A program made the position numbers and the translations under genes. A stretch of 64,000 nt of DNA from assembly GCF_900638305.1 (NCBI RefSeq), contig NZ_LR134506.1, positions 1 to 64,000 of the forward strand, given 5' to 3'. The notes beneath the pieces were generated by a model. The model did not search any database, was not told where the DNA came from, and saw only the letters and a program-made list of their open reading frames with translations. The DNA comes from Porphyromonas cangingivalis (GTDB lineage Bacteria; Bacteroidota; Bacteroidia; Bacteroidales; Porphyromonadaceae). Of the stretch, positions 54,976 through 64,000 are shown piece by piece. Positions within the stretch are counted from its first letter, which is position 1. Each line of letters starts with the position of its first letter.

Positions 54976-55284
54976 ATTCTGTTTGGTGGTGATCGGGTGC
55001 TCTCGCACGAGGGTGATCCGATGGTCAAAATCAAGTCAAAGGACCTTCGCAATCAAATCTAACGACTCGTTTCATCAAATCTAACGATTCGTTTCATCGA
55101 ATCTAACGACTTTTTTTGGGGGCTGTTAAAGAATGGGTGTTTGTGGTGTCTTTGTTGCAGATCCACCTCTTCGATTGTTGCAGTAACATTATCAGTTCGT
55201 TAATGTGCAGGTGAGATGAGCTTATTGATACTTTTCTTGTGTCGGAGTGCTCTTGATTTAGAGAAGAGTAGGGAGGGTTCTCTT
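54976..55284. other. Gene-free region before IS copy 2
   Basis: About 310 bases between the DPP5 terminator and IS copy 2. It holds a 22-bp tandem repeat (55053-55111) and ends in the left half of the IS target duplication (55277-55284). No other feature was seen. Confidence 0.6.
55053..55111. repeat. 22-bp tandem repeat
   Basis: TCAAATCTAACGACTCGTTT plus CA is repeated at 55053-55074 and 55075-55096 with one difference, and a partial third copy (TCGAATCTAACGACT) follows at 55097-55111. Role unknown. Confidence 0.65.
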
Positions 55285-55360
55285 GATACTGTCCTAAAAA
55301 AGTGTGTAAGCCCCGTTAGTCCTTAACTTTGAGGTAAGAAAAAAAATAAACCTAAGAACA

Positions 55361-56512
55361 ATGGAGCTTACAACAACACAAAAGTCGGCATTTATTTCTG
55401 AAATGCTATCATCAGAGGCAGGTATTAACGAACTTATCCGTGTACTATTGGACACCTTCTCGAAGCAAGAACGTGCTCTTTTTGTCGAAGAGCATGAGGG
55501 TGAACAATGCAATGGTTTCCGTCCTCGTCGATGGCGAGGCTATGGCTGTAGCTTTGAGCTTCGCATTCCACGTACTCGTTCAGGGAATTTTCAGCCCCTA
55601 ATTTTGGGCATCCTCTCCCATCAGGAAAGCGAACGCGCCCTCCTCTTCCATGAACTTTACACCCGAGGACTTTCGTGCGAAGACATTGGTTCGGTGTGCG
55701 AACGGATCTACGGCTATCACTATAGCAAGCAGCAAGTCAGTTTTCTCTCGAACACGAGTAAAGAGGAGATCTACAAGTGGTTGGAACGCCAACTGTCGCC
55801 CCACTATTTGGCCGTGTACATCGATGCTACCTTTGCCTACACACGGCGGGAGGAACGTGTGGCTCAGGAAGCCTATTACACGATGTTGGGGTTGCTTCCT
55901 GACGGTAGTCGGGAGGTGCTTTGTGTGGTGAATCATCCCACGGAGGGAGCGTTGAATTGGGAGGCAGAGTTGAAAGCCCTCAAAGCACGTGGAGTCGAAC
56001 GTATAGACCTGATCATCTCAGATGCTTTACAAGGGATTGAACGAGCCATCGCCTCGGCTTTCCCTCACTCCTCCCATCAGCTGTGTGTCGTTCATTTCAA
56101 GCGTCACGCACTTAATGCCGTATCGAAGAGGGACAAGGATAGGATGAGACAAGAGTTGGAAGACTTGTTTCCTATTTCGGGTACAAGTCTTACACCCATC
56201 AAGGCATTTGAGAAATTGTGTACATTTGCAGAACGCTGGGGGAAAAGCTACCGGAGCCTGCTCTCCTTGTCGGCACCTCGCAATATAGGCTACTTCACTT
56301 ACCTGATGTTCCCGGAGGGTGTTCGTCGTATGATTTACTCAACGAATTGGGTGGAGCGTCTCAATCGGAGCTATAAGCGTACGCTGCGTATGCGTGGGGC
56401 TCTACCCTCGGCAGATGCCGTCGTCTTTCTCTTGGGCTCTGTAGCCCGAGAAATGACCGAAAGGACTTACGCAAGGAGGTTACCCTATTTCCAAGAGTGG
56501 AGCACCAAATAA
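55361..56512 (+). CDS. IS256-family transposase, copy 2
   Basis: The same 383-residue DDE transposase as copy 1, with D155, D221 and E332. The 1333-bp elements around both have the same length, so they are recent relatives. Confidence 0.95.
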   Translation: MELTTTQKSAFISEMLSSEAGINELIRVLLDTFSKQERALFVEEHEGEQCNGFRPRRWRGYGCSFELRIPRTRSGNFQPLILGILSHQESERALLFHELYTRGLSCEDIGSVCERIYGYHYSKQQVSFLSNTSKEEIYKWLERQLSPHYLAVYIDATFAYTRREERVAQEAYYTMLGLLPDGSREVLCVVNHPTEGALNWEAELKALKARGVERIDLIISDALQGIERAIASAFPHSSHQLCVVHFKRHALNAVSKRDKDRMRQELEDLFPISGTSLTPIKAFEKLCTFAERWGKSYRSLLSLSAPRNIGYFTYLMFPEGVRRMIYSTNWVERLNRSYKRTLRMRGALPSADAVVFLLGSVAREMTERTYARRLPYFQEWSTK

Positions 56513-56548
56513 ATGAGTAATGAGTAATAACACGAAAAACTCAAAGTT

Positions 56549-56580
56549 TTTTTCCCCTGGGGCATGCCCCAGGGGAAAAA
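56549..56580. repeat. 32-bp perfect palindrome inside IS copy 2
   Basis: The same palindrome as at 27593-27624, here just after the transposase stop and before the right inverted repeat. It probably terminates transposase transcription and blocks readthrough from outside. Confidence 0.75.
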
Positions 56581-56700
56581 GGGAGAACTAACCTTACACA
56601 CTTTTTCGGACACTACCGTTCTCTTGATGGGTTCAGGATTTTTTCATCATGGGTTGCGAAAAATATCTCTCAAACTCTTGCACGGAAAGAAAAAATGTCG

Positions 56701-56708
56701 TTACTTTG
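56701..56708 (+). promoter_or_regulatory. Near-consensus -7 element (TTACTTTG) upstream of tRNA-Gly
   Basis: A one-mismatch form of TAnnTTTG, with TTG near 56677 as a -33 candidate. It lies 17 bases before the tRNA. Confidence 0.35.
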
Positions 56709-56725
56709 CACACGTAAAACAAAAC

Positions 56726-56798
56726 GCGGAAGTAGCTCAGTTGGTAGAGCATAACCTTGCCAAGGTTAGGGTCGCGGGTTCGAATCCCGTCTTCCGCT
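56726..56798 (+). tRNA. tRNA-Gly (GCC)
   Basis: A 73-base tRNA. The acceptor GCGGAAG pairs with CTTCCGC, the anticodon GCC is at 56759-56761, and the T arm is GCGGGTTCGAATCCCGT. CCA is not encoded. Confidence 0.97.
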
Positions 56799-56805
56799 CT
56801 CTCAG

Positions 56806-56841
56806 AGCCCTTGATAGATCAAGTCTATCGAGGGCTTTTTT
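56806..56841 (+). terminator. Terminator after tRNA-Gly
   Basis: A 13-bp hairpin with one G-T pair (AGCCCTTGATAGA and TCTATCGAGGGCT) and a 5-base loop, followed by TTTTT. Confidence 0.85.
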
Positions 56842-56870
56842 CTTTGTTTATGGTTCAGTTTATCCATAAA

Positions 56871-56910
56871 AAAACGTCCCACGCCGATCTATGTCGGTGT
56901 GGGACGTTTT
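56871..56910 (-). terminator. Terminator of the msrAB operon
   Basis: A 17-bp hairpin with one G-T pair (AAAACGTCCCACGCCGA and TCGGTGTGGGACGTTTT) and a 6-base loop. Flanking A and T runs allow action in both directions. It lies 31 bases past the stop at 56942. Confidence 0.8.
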
Positions 56911-56941
56911 GTCGTTCTTGTGGGATGTGTCGGAAGTGCTT

Positions 56942-57415
56942 TTAGTTCTGCTTATCCGACCGATCCATTTGTTCCGGAACCCGAGTTTCCCTGTTTCGAT
57001 GGATGATGAAAGCCGATGAAAGCAGTATGAGCAGTATAGTGATGCCTATACATAGCACGTAGTCTATATGGCTTACTGCCATCTGCCATTCGGGACTCGA
57101 AAAGAATAGGAGTAGTATCACGCAAATACTAAACAGGCCGAGTAGGGCTGTGCTTAATCGCCCTTTCTTTTTCGTTCGCTTCCAATAGAGAGTGATCAAA
57201 ATCGCACCAAACAGCAGGCATATAAGGATGGGAATGTAGGCCACTACTAAGAGACCGGGACGGACGATCTCATGTTGGTGGCGGAAGCTCTCATAGAGAA
57301 ACCTTCGTAACGCTATGGAATGTGAGAGTATATAAAACCATCCGCAGGCATTCAATGTCGTAGATATGAACAGCAATGTCCATACGAAAAGGCGCGATTT
57401 GAAAATCTCTTTCAT
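56942..57415 (-). CDS. Unknown four-TM membrane protein
   Basis: A 157-residue protein with about four hydrophobic segments (about 10-30, 50-72, 82-102 and 112-135). The tail is charged (NRETRVPEQMDRSDK). I recognise no family. It is 18 bases downstream of msrAB and likely cotranscribed with it, possibly in redox stress. Confidence 0.65.
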   Translation of the reverse strand: MKEIFKSRLFVWTLLFISTTLNACGWFYILSHSIALRRFLYESFRHQHEIVRPGLLVVAYIPILICLLFGAILITLYWKRTKKKGRLSTALLGLFSICVILLLFFSSPEWQMAVSHIDYVLCIGITILLILLSSAFIIHRNRETRVPEQMDRSDKQN

Positions 57416-57433
57416 AGGGGAGAGGGTATAGGG

Positions 57434-58543
57434 TTATTTTTTACTCTTCTTTGTGAAGAGAGCTTCGTACTCTCCATAGCCTTTTGCCTTGAGGCTATCT
57501 TTGGGGATGAAGCGTAGGGATGCACTGTTGATGCAGTATCTCAGGCCTCCGAGCTCCGCAGGGCCGTCATTGAATACGTGTCCGAGGTGTATGTCGGCAT
57601 TGCTGCTGCGTACTTCCGTGCGGATCATGCCATGGCTCTTGTCGAGCTTGTTGTAAGTCTGACCCTCGGCGATGGGCTTGGCAAATGCCGGCCAACCGCA
57701 TGAGGAGGGGAACTTATCCAAAGATGAGAAGAGGGGCTTGCCACTCACAATGTCGACATAGATGCCTTCGCCCTCGAAGTCCCAGTATTCGTTTTGGTAT
57801 GGTCGTTCTGTTCCGTTCTCCAGTGCTACCTGACGTTGGAGTGGGGTGAGCTTGGAGATCGCCACTTCGCGTGCTGTCATGCCGGGCTTCTCTGCTCTGA
57901 ACTTCTTGTCCTTCTCAAAGTATTCGGGTGTGCACTTGGCTGTCTTTGCGACATAAAACATCTCCCTTGGGACATGGCAGTAGCCTCCGGGGTTGGCATC
58001 CAGGTAGTCCTGGTGATAGTCCTCGGCAGAGAAGAAGTTTTTGAGCGCATCGACCTCTATGGCGATGGGCTTGGTGTACTTCTTTTGTAGCTCTTTGATG
58101 CTGTTTTGGATGATGTTGAGGTCACTCTTGTCTGTGAAGTATATGCCGGTACGGTATTGGGTGCCTATGTCACCACCTTGCTTGTTGAGTGATACCGGAT
58201 CAATGATCTTGTACAGCATATCCAAGAGGAAGGATAGGGCTACCTTCTCACTGTTGTATTTGAGGTGTACGGCTTCGACTGCTCCCGTCCTGCTTGAGCA
58301 CACTTCGCGGTAGGTGGGGTTGTCTATCATACTGTTGGCATAGCCTACTTGGGTGTATGTCACTCCATCAATCATCTTGAAATAGTGCTCGACGCCCCAG
58401 AAGCATCCGCCGGCTACATAAATCTCTCGTTCCATATTCTTTTGTTTTGTTCTTTTATCAGGGTTAGCTCCAAATGTAGTAAATATATTGAACAAACCAC
58501 ATACAGTGAATACAATCAAAAATGTTCTTGCAATCTTACCCAT
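57434..58543 (-). CDS. msrAB: Bifunctional peptide methionine sulfoxide reductase MsrA/MsrB
   Basis: Repairs both S- and R-methionine sulfoxide. An N-terminal hydrophobic signal (about 7-25) suggests export. The MsrA domain has catalytic C47 in GGCFWG (about 40-190). The MsrB domain (about 225-360) has SCGWPAF and a RYCINSASL segment with the catalytic cysteine. 369 residues, the standard fusion of Bacteroidetes. Confidence 0.95.
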   Translation of the reverse strand: MGKIARTFLIVFTVCGLFNIFTTFGANPDKRTKQKNMEREIYVAGGCFWGVEHYFKMIDGVTYTQVGYANSMIDNPTYREVCSSRTGAVEAVHLKYNSEKVALSFLLDMLYKIIDPVSLNKQGGDIGTQYRTGIYFTDKSDLNIIQNSIKELQKKYTKPIAIEVDALKNFFSAEDYHQDYLDANPGGYCHVPREMFYVAKTAKCTPEYFEKDKKFRAEKPGMTAREVAISKLTPLQRQVALENGTERPYQNEYWDFEGEGIYVDIVSGKPLFSSLDKFPSSCGWPAFAKPIAEGQTYNKLDKSHGMIRTEVRSSNADIHLGHVFNDGPAELGGLRYCINSASLRFIPKDSLKAKGYGEYEALFTKKSKK

Positions 58544-58609
58544 AATGACTCTGATTAATGTTCTGTTAAAATAATAAATTAGCCTGCTGTTATCTTAGCT
58601 AAGTTTTCG

Positions 58610-58617
58610 TACCTTTG
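58610..58617 (+). promoter_or_regulatory. -7 element (TACCTTTG) upstream of hpt
   Basis: TACCTTTG matches TAnnTTTG and lies 36 bases before the hpt ATG. The -33 region is weak. Confidence 0.55.
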
Positions 58618-58652
58618 TCAAACTTCATTTTATTTGTTAAAACAGAAGGGAT

Positions 58653-59195
58653 ATGAAAAGAGTTCAAGTAAAGGACCGAGAATTTGAATTATACTTAGAA
58701 TACGATAGATTGAGACCGGAGATCGTCCGTGTCGCTCGTGAGATCCGAAAAGACCTCGCGGACAAAGACCCATTGTTTGTCTGTGTACTCAATGGGGCAT
58801 TTACTTTTGCTGCCGAACTCATGATAGAGTTGGATGACAAGTACCAGTTGGCCTTTGCCAAGTACTCTTCCTATCAAGGTATGCAGTCCACGGGAGTGCT
58901 CACAGAAGAGATACCCCCCGAAGTGGATATGAACGGTCGCACTGTCGTCATTATCGAGGATCTTGTGGACTCCGGTTTTACCCTTCATAAAGTGAGAGAA
59001 CTGTATATGGAGCGTGGGGCAAAGGAGGTGAAGATCGCTGTGATGCTCTCCAAGCCTGATGCGCCCAAGGTCGTGGATATCCGTCCCGACTACATAGGGA
59101 TGGAGATCCCCAACGACTTCATCGTCGGACATGGATTGGACTACGATGGACATGGTCGTATGCTCAAAGATATATATAAGGTCTGTGAAGAATAG
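58653..59195 (+). CDS. hpt: Hypoxanthine phosphoribosyltransferase
   Basis: Salvages hypoxanthine and guanine with PRPP. The PRPP loop IEDLVDSG is near residues 101-108, and FVCVLNGAFTFAAEL is the pyrophosphate region. The 180-residue length is normal. First of a run hpt-adk-obg often conserved in Bacteroidetes. Confidence 0.93.
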   Translation: MKRVQVKDREFELYLEYDRLRPEIVRVAREIRKDLADKDPLFVCVLNGAFTFAAELMIELDDKYQLAFAKYSSYQGMQSTGVLTEEIPPEVDMNGRTVVIIEDLVDSGFTLHKVRELYMERGAKEVKIAVMLSKPDAPKVVDIRPDYIGMEIPNDFIVGHGLDYDGHGRMLKDIYKVCEE

Positions 59196-59251
59196 TCTGA
59201 GTCCGACAGGAGCAGGCGTATTGGTCATATCTTAATATCCAATATCATTTT

Positions 59252-59836
59252 ATGCTTAACATAGTTGTTTTTGGTGCGCCCGGATCTGGCAAAGGGACCC
59301 AAAGTGATGCGATCAAATCACACTTCAATCTCTTTCACATATCTACAGGAGATGTGCTGAGGCAGGAAATAGCCCTGGATACCGAAACAGGAAGGATAGC
59401 CAAAAAATACATCGATGGCGGACAGCTCGTCCCCGATGACATCATCATCGAAGTATTGGCACATGTCTTGGATAAGCTGGATCATCAGGATGGTGTGATC
59501 TTCGATGGATTCCCTCGTACGGTAGTGCAGGCTGAGGCTCTGGATAAGATGCTCGAGAAGCGTGGGCAGAGGGTAGATGCCTTGGTGGACTTGCAGGTGC
59601 CAGAGGAACTCTTGGTGGAACGCATACTCAATCGTAGCAAGGTCTCGGGTAGATCCGATGACAACGAGGAGGCTGTGCGCCAACGTCTCGAAGTCTATAA
59701 GTCTCGTACGATACCGGTGATGGAGTATTATCGTGCTATGGGTAAGCATATCCCTATCAATGGAGTAGGGGATATCAACGAAATATCTCAGGGGATCATA
59801 AGTGCCCTTGAACAAAAACTGAATAGAAAAGTCTGA
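59252..59836 (+). CDS. adk: Adenylate kinase
   Basis: Interconverts ATP, ADP and AMP. The P-loop GAPGSGKGTQ is at residues 8-17. GFPRT (near 88-92) and SGRSDD (near 132) are family motifs. The 194-residue form lacks the zinc-type LID and is typical of Bacteroidetes. Confidence 0.95.
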   Translation: MLNIVVFGAPGSGKGTQSDAIKSHFNLFHISTGDVLRQEIALDTETGRIAKKYIDGGQLVPDDIIIEVLAHVLDKLDHQDGVIFDGFPRTVVQAEALDKMLEKRGQRVDALVDLQVPEELLVERILNRSKVSGRSDDNEEAVRQRLEVYKSRTIPVMEYYRAMGKHIPINGVGDINEISQGIISALEQKLNRKV

Positions 59837-59899
59837 GACGTCTCTTCTGACCGGGTAGTCTGTTGGGATGTCCTAAATCTTAATGACAATCATAAGCTT

Positions 59900-61069
59900 A
59901 TGGCAGAGTCCAATTTTGTAGACTACGTCAAGATATATTGCCGTTCCGGAAAGGGTGGAAGGGGATCGTCCCACTTCCGCCGCGAGAAGTACATCCCCAA
60001 GGGTGGCCCGGATGGAGGTAACGGAGGTCGTGGAGGTGATGTCTATCTCCGTGGTAATCGTAACTATTGGACACTCCTGCACCTGAAGTACGATCGGCAC
60101 ATCTTTGCCACTCACGGCGAGCCGGGAAGTGCAAAGAATTCGTCCGGAAAAGATGGACAAGATGTCTACATAGATGTCCCTTGCGGTACGGTCGTTTACA
60201 ATGCCGAGACCGGGGATTATATCTGTGACGTCAAGAGTGATGGAGAGGTCATCCGCCTGCTCAAGGGGGGAAAGGGTGGTCTCGGAAATACCAACTTCAA
60301 GACTGCGACCAACCAGGCTCCTCGCTATGCCCAACCAGGAGAACCCTACGAGGAGATCGTCGTGGTACTTCAGTTGAAGCTTCTTGCCGATGTGGGGCTT
60401 GTCGGATTTCCCAATGCGGGGAAGTCTACCCTCTTGTCTGTAGTCTCGGCAGCCAAGCCAAAGATTGCAAACTATCCGTTTACGACTCTTGAGCCGAACC
60501 TCGGTATCGTCACTTATCGTGATGATCGCTCTTTCGTCATGGCGGACATCCCGGGTATCATCGAGGGTGCGGCAGAGGGAAAAGGATTGGGGATCAGATT
60601 TCTACGCCATATAGAGCGTAACTCTGTCCTACTTTTCGTCATACCGGCCGATACCGACGATATCTCAAAGGAATACAACATCCTCCTTAATGAGCTGGAG
60701 CAGTATAACCCCGAGCTCATGGGAAAGAACAAGGTGCTGGGGATCTCCAAGGCCGACCTCATCGATGAGGAGCTGGAGGATATGCTTCGCCCGACTTTAC
60801 CGGACGGTGTGCCGACGGTATTTTTCTCTGCCGTCACAGGTAAGGGGGTACAGACCCTCAAGGACTTGATATGGTCAAGCATCACAATGAATAACTTCCA
60901 CGATGTCTCTCCTATCGTTCGTCGTAATCTGCACTTGGGTATATCCGAAGAGATGGATGACGAAAACCTCATGGGATCTGTCTACTACGAAGAGTATGAT
61001 GATGAGGAGGAGTTTGAGGGCGAAGATGCCGGAGGGGTGATGCTGGATGAAGATGGCTTCGAGGGATAA
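59900..61069 (+). CDS. obg: GTPase ObgE/CgtA
   Basis: An essential ribosome-assembly and stress GTPase. The glycine-rich Obg domain (about 1-160, with [23 protein letters not shown]) precedes the G domain, with G1 GFPNAGKS near 168-175 and DIPGIIEGA for G3. The acidic C-terminal tail (about 350-389) is unusually Glu/Asp-rich. 389 residues. Confidence 0.96.
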   Translation: MAESNFVDYVKIYCRSGKGGRGSSHFRREKYIPKGGPDGGNGGRGGDVYLRGNRNYWTLLHLKYDRHIFATHGEPGSAKNSSGKDGQDVYIDVPCGTVVYNAETGDYICDVKSDGEVIRLLKGGKGGLGNTNFKTATNQAPRYAQPGEPYEEIVVVLQLKLLADVGLVGFPNAGKSTLLSVVSAAKPKIANYPFTTLEPNLGIVTYRDDRSFVMADIPGIIEGAAEGKGLGIRFLRHIERNSVLLFVIPADTDDISKEYNILLNELEQYNPELMGKNKVLGISKADLIDEELEDMLRPTLPDGVPTVFFSAVTGKGVQTLKDLIWSSITMNNFHDVSPIVRRNLHLGISEEMDDENLMGSVYYEEYDDEEEFEGEDAGGVMLDEDGFEG

Positions 61070-61105
61070 GGTTCAGAAATGCTATTTTAGACAAGTAGAA
61101 ACATC

Positions 61106-62632
61106 ATGATAGAAAATATGCGTAAAGTCAGAGTGAGATTTGCTCCAAGCCCTACCGGACCTCTTCATATCGGAGGGGTGCGTACGGCTTTGTACAACTA
61201 CCTTTTTGCCAAACAACATGGAGGTGACCTGATCCTTCGTATCGAGGATACGGACTCTACCCGCTTTGTGCCGGGAGCGGAGGAATACATCATCTCTTCT
61301 TTGGAATGGTTGGGAATAAAGTTTGATGAGGGTGTCTCCTATGGAGGTGAGTTCGGACCTTATCGTCAGAGCGAACGCAGAGACTTGTACCGTAAGTATG
61401 TCGAGCAACTGCTCAATGATGGCCTCGCATATAAGTCCTATGATACCCCTGAAGAACTCGAAAATAAGCGCAAGGAGGTAGATAACTTCCAGTATGATGC
61501 TTCGACAAGATTGGGGATGAAAAATTCTCTCTCCCTCTCTGCAGAGGAGTGCCGGAAGTTGGAAGAAGCCGGAGTGCCTTACGTTGTCCGCTTGAAGATC
61601 GAGCCGGGTGAAGATGTCATTGTCAATGACTTGATCCGTGGTGAGGTGCGTATCAACTCTTCGGTACTTGATGACAAGGTCTTGTACAAGACGGTAGATG
61701 ACCTGCCTACTTATCACTTGGCAAATATCGTGGACGACCACCACATGGAAGTGACTCATGTCATCCGTGGTGAAGAGTGGATTTCTTCTGCGCCACTGCA
61801 TGTGCTGTTGTACAGAGCTCTTGGTTGGGAAGATACCATGCCACAGTTTGCACACCTGCCTCTGCTCCTAAAGCCTGAAGGTAATGGCAAGCTGAGCAAG
61901 CGTGACGGTGATCGTCTCGGCTTCCCGGTCTTCCCTCTCGAATGGGTCGCTCCCGATGGTGCTATCAGTTCGGGTTACAGAGAAAGTGGTTATCTTCCCG
62001 AGGCTGTCGTGAACTTCTTGGCTCTTCTTGGTTGGAATCCCGGTGACGATACCGAGATGATGTCTATGGACACACTTATTTTGAAGTTTGACCTCAGCCG
62101 TTGTAGCAAGAGTGGTGCGAAGTTTGACTATGAAAAAGGTAAGTGGTTCAACCACAAATATATTCAAGAGTACTCATTGCCCGCCCTTGTGGAGGCTTGT
62201 ATGCCTTATTGTGTGAAGGCGGGATTGAATCCTGCTCCGGAGCGTCTCTCTTCGGCACTTGAGTTGATAAGAGACCGTATCACTCTGCTTCCTGATGTGG
62301 TCGAACAAGTCGCATTCTTGTTTGAAGCTCCTGTGACTTATGACGAAAAGACAGTCCAGAAGCGTTGGAAAGCGGAAACGCCTGCGCAGATGAAGTCCGC
62401 TTGTGAGATGTTGGGTGCGTTATCTGATTTTAGCTCGGCCAATATAGAGACTAAGATAAAAGAATGGATCGAGGCTAATGGATATGGCATGGGGGCCGTG
62501 ATGAATGCTTTGCGCCTTGCTCTTGTCGGAGCGTCCAAAGGTCCGCACATCAACGATATCATCGCGTTCTTGGGCAAAGATGAAACCATCGCTCGTCTAC
62601 AACGCAGTATAGCAACTATTACTGTGGCCTGA
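61106..62632 (+). CDS. gltX: Glutamyl-tRNA synthetase
   Basis: Charges tRNA-Glu. The class I signature GPLHIGG is at about residues 18-24 and the KLSKR variant of KMSKS at about 262. The anticodon-binding helical domain follows. The start could be MRKVRV, four codons later. 508 residues. Whether it also charges tRNA-Gln cannot be told. Confidence 0.95.
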   Translation: MIENMRKVRVRFAPSPTGPLHIGGVRTALYNYLFAKQHGGDLILRIEDTDSTRFVPGAEEYIISSLEWLGIKFDEGVSYGGEFGPYRQSERRDLYRKYVEQLLNDGLAYKSYDTPEELENKRKEVDNFQYDASTRLGMKNSLSLSAEECRKLEEAGVPYVVRLKIEPGEDVIVNDLIRGEVRINSSVLDDKVLYKTVDDLPTYHLANIVDDHHMEVTHVIRGEEWISSAPLHVLLYRALGWEDTMPQFAHLPLLLKPEGNGKLSKRDGDRLGFPVFPLEWVAPDGAISSGYRESGYLPEAVVNFLALLGWNPGDDTEMMSMDTLILKFDLSRCSKSGAKFDYEKGKWFNHKYIQEYSLPALVEACMPYCVKAGLNPAPERLSSALELIRDRITLLPDVVEQVAFLFEAPVTYDEKTVQKRWKAETPAQMKSACEMLGALSDFSSANIETKIKEWIEANGYGMGAVMNALRLALVGASKGPHINDIIAFLGKDETIARLQRSIATITVA

Positions 62633-62662
62633 AATAGCAAAGAAAAGGACACTCTATAACTT

Positions 62663-63922
62663 ATGAGATCCCTCTCGATGAACATCTATGATATGACACT
62701 GAAGGCTTACTTTGGTGTCATTCGTCTTATAGCCTCGCGTCATCGCAAGGCTGGACTGATGACAAGTGGTCGAAAAGGACTGCTCGACAAGCTCAGAGCA
62801 CAACGAAAGCCCGGTGATCGTTATATATGGATCCATGCTTCATCCCTCGGAGAGTTTGAGCAGGGGAGACCTTTGATAGAAAAGCTCAAGGAGAAACACC
62901 CCGAGTACAAGATCTGTCTCACCTTCTTCTCACCGTCCGGCTATGAGGTACGTAAGGACTATCCCTTGGCAGATATTGTCACCTACATCCCCTACGACAC
63001 ATCATCGGATCTCAGGCCTTTCATTGATATCCTTTCGCCCGAGAAGGCGATATTCATCAAGTATGAGATCTGGCTCAATACCCTCTTCTACCTCAAAGAA
63101 AAAGGGATCCCGACTTATCTGATCTCTGCAATCTTCCGTCCGACACAGATATTCTTCAAGTTTTATGGGAGGATCTTTCGAGATGCTTTGCGCTGTTATT
63201 CTTGGATCTTTGTCCAGAATGAGGACTCTTTCAAGCTCCTGAAAAGTATTGGTGTAGATGGTTTGTCTATAGCTGGGGATACTCGTACCGATAGAGTATG
63301 GGACATCAAGAACAATGCCAAAGATGATGCCTTTGTCGAGGCTTTCGTTGGTGAAGCACACGCACAAGGACAAAAAGTCATGATGGTCGGAAGTTCATGG
63401 GAGGAGGACGAGAGGGTTTATCTCCCTGCTCTGATCCATGATGACAGGTGGCGAGTGATCATCGTGCCACACGAGATTACGGAAAAGCACATAAAGAGCA
63501 TAAGAGATACCGTACCCAATAGTATCAATGTCGCTCTGCACACAGAGAGCCCGACAGTCGAAGCCTTGAAGGAGACACGAGTCCTCATTGTCGATCGTAT
63601 GGGGCTGTTGTCGTCACTCTATAAGTACACCGATATGGCTTATATCGGTGGGGGATTTGGTAGGGGTATTCATAATACTCTCGAAGCTGCGGTGTATGAT
63701 TGTCCTATACTCTTTGGCCCCAACCATCATAAGTTTATGGAGGCCAAAGCTCTCTTAGCTTGTGGCGCGGCATTTTCTGTCAACTCGACAGAAGACGTGA
63801 TCGCATACCTCAATCTCCTTTTTGATGAAAACGCCCGACAGAGCATCGGAGCGAAAGCCGGAGCATATATCCGATCCAACCTTGGATCCACCGACATTAT
63901 CATCAAGGGGATTTTCAAATAG
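62663..63922 (+). CDS. waaA: 3-deoxy-D-manno-octulosonic acid transferase (WaaA/KdtA)
   Basis: Adds Kdo to lipid A at the inner membrane. The N-terminal hydrophobic anchor (about 8-25) precedes HASSLGEFEQ (near 56), the family active-site region, and the second glycosyltransferase domain with GGGFGRGIHNTLEAA near 330-345. 419 residues, the usual length. ATG at 62678 is an alternative start. Confidence 0.93.
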   Translation: MRSLSMNIYDMTLKAYFGVIRLIASRHRKAGLMTSGRKGLLDKLRAQRKPGDRYIWIHASSLGEFEQGRPLIEKLKEKHPEYKICLTFFSPSGYEVRKDYPLADIVTYIPYDTSSDLRPFIDILSPEKAIFIKYEIWLNTLFYLKEKGIPTYLISAIFRPTQIFFKFYGRIFRDALRCYSWIFVQNEDSFKLLKSIGVDGLSIAGDTRTDRVWDIKNNAKDDAFVEAFVGEAHAQGQKVMMVGSSWEEDERVYLPALIHDDRWRVIIVPHEITEKHIKSIRDTVPNSINVALHTESPTVEALKETRVLIVDRMGLLSSLYKYTDMAYIGGGFGRGIHNTLEAAVYDCPILFGPNHHKFMEAKALLACGAAFSVNSTEDVIAYLNLLFDENARQSIGAKAGAYIRSNLGSTDIIIKGIFK

Positions 63923-63955
63923 TTGTTTTTTTACCTTTAGTTAATCACAAGAGTT

Positions 63956-64000
63956 ATGAGCCTTCTTAATATCGATAAGACGAAAGCCATAGGGCATATT
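63956..64000 (+). CDS. Start of an unidentified gene, cut by the window end
   Basis: A reading frame opens at ATG 63956 with MSLLNIDKTKAIGHI and runs off the window. Fifteen codons are too few to name a family. It follows waaA by 33 bases. Confidence 0.4.
   Translation, partial: MSLLNIDKTKAIGHI

Larger units (their letters stand above)
55285..56617 (+). mobile_element. IS256-family insertion sequence, copy 2 (intact target duplication)
   Basis: A 1333-bp element bounded by GATACTGTCC... and ...GGACACTACC. It is flanked by an 8-bp direct repeat GTTCTCTT (55277-55284 and 56618-56625), the target duplication size usual for IS256 elements. It is inverted relative to copy 1. It lies between the tandem repeat and tRNA-Gly. 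Confidence 0.95.

Noticed and set aside
55053-55111. CRISPR array
   Set aside because: The units are directly tandem, with no spacers, and no cas genes are near.

Overview
The window looks like a chromosomal segment of a Bacteroidales bacterium close to Porphyromonas. The evidence is the -7 promoter motif TAnnTTTG upstream of many genes, weak Shine-Dalgarno sequences, Bacteroidales-only families (DUF3098, DUF3256, DUF4153, a Cbp1-like lipoprotein), a close homologue of Porphyromonas dipeptidyl-peptidase 5, and an exbB-X-exbD-exbD cluster. Base 1 is the first ATG of dnaA, so the molecule was probably linearised at the chromosomal start. Most of the window is core genome. Layout: 1-7148 dnaA, rseC and a complete Rnf operon (rnfBCDGEA), a ferredoxin:NAD+ oxidoreductase that makes an ion gradient. 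7183-8202 galE. 8303-8550 a probable non-autonomous mobile element (MITE-like). 8714-13640 a minus-strand efflux operon (TolC, HlyD, two ABC-2 permeases) with no ATPase gene. It starts at a promoter overlapped by a perfect 16-bp palindrome. 14046-16328 an outer-membrane receptor-like protein. 16490-27362 lepA, dnaB, then an ftsX-DUF3098-uppP-truB-queA-folK-ruvX-def-TPR run in which uppP is broken by a one-base frameshift in a G tract. 27556-28888 an IS256-family insertion sequence. 29048-33648 a minus-strand OPT peptide transporter, pncB and ugd. 33956-38401 a polyprenyl synthase, tatD, tRNA-Ser and the Exb energy-transducing cluster. 38586-47187 mixed small genes, including a GNAT acetyltransferase, coiled-coil envelope proteins, an AraC-type regulator, rsmI, a HAD phosphatase and DUF4153. 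47195-49759 an ECF sigma factor whose partner gene joins an anti-sigma-like N-terminus to a beta-barrel-like C-terminus. 49951-52688 tRNA-Gln, a metallo-hydrolase, murB and a SPOR lipoprotein. 52813-54888 the DPP5-like peptidase. 55285-56617 a second IS copy with the same transposase sequence. 56726-63922 tRNA-Gly, msrAB, hpt, adk, obg, gltX and waaA. A new gene begins at 63956. The secreted dipeptidyl peptidase, the OPT peptide transporter and Rnf fit an anaerobe that ferments peptides. ExbB/ExbD would power TonB-dependent outer-membrane uptake. I saw no CRISPR array, prophage, restriction system or clear unknown multi-gene system. The best leads are small: the uppP frameshift, the palindromic operator at the efflux promoter, the sigma/anti-sigma-barrel pair, a foldable RNA element before tRNA-Ser, the MITE-like element, a dispersed intergenic repeat, and an IS copy without target duplication.
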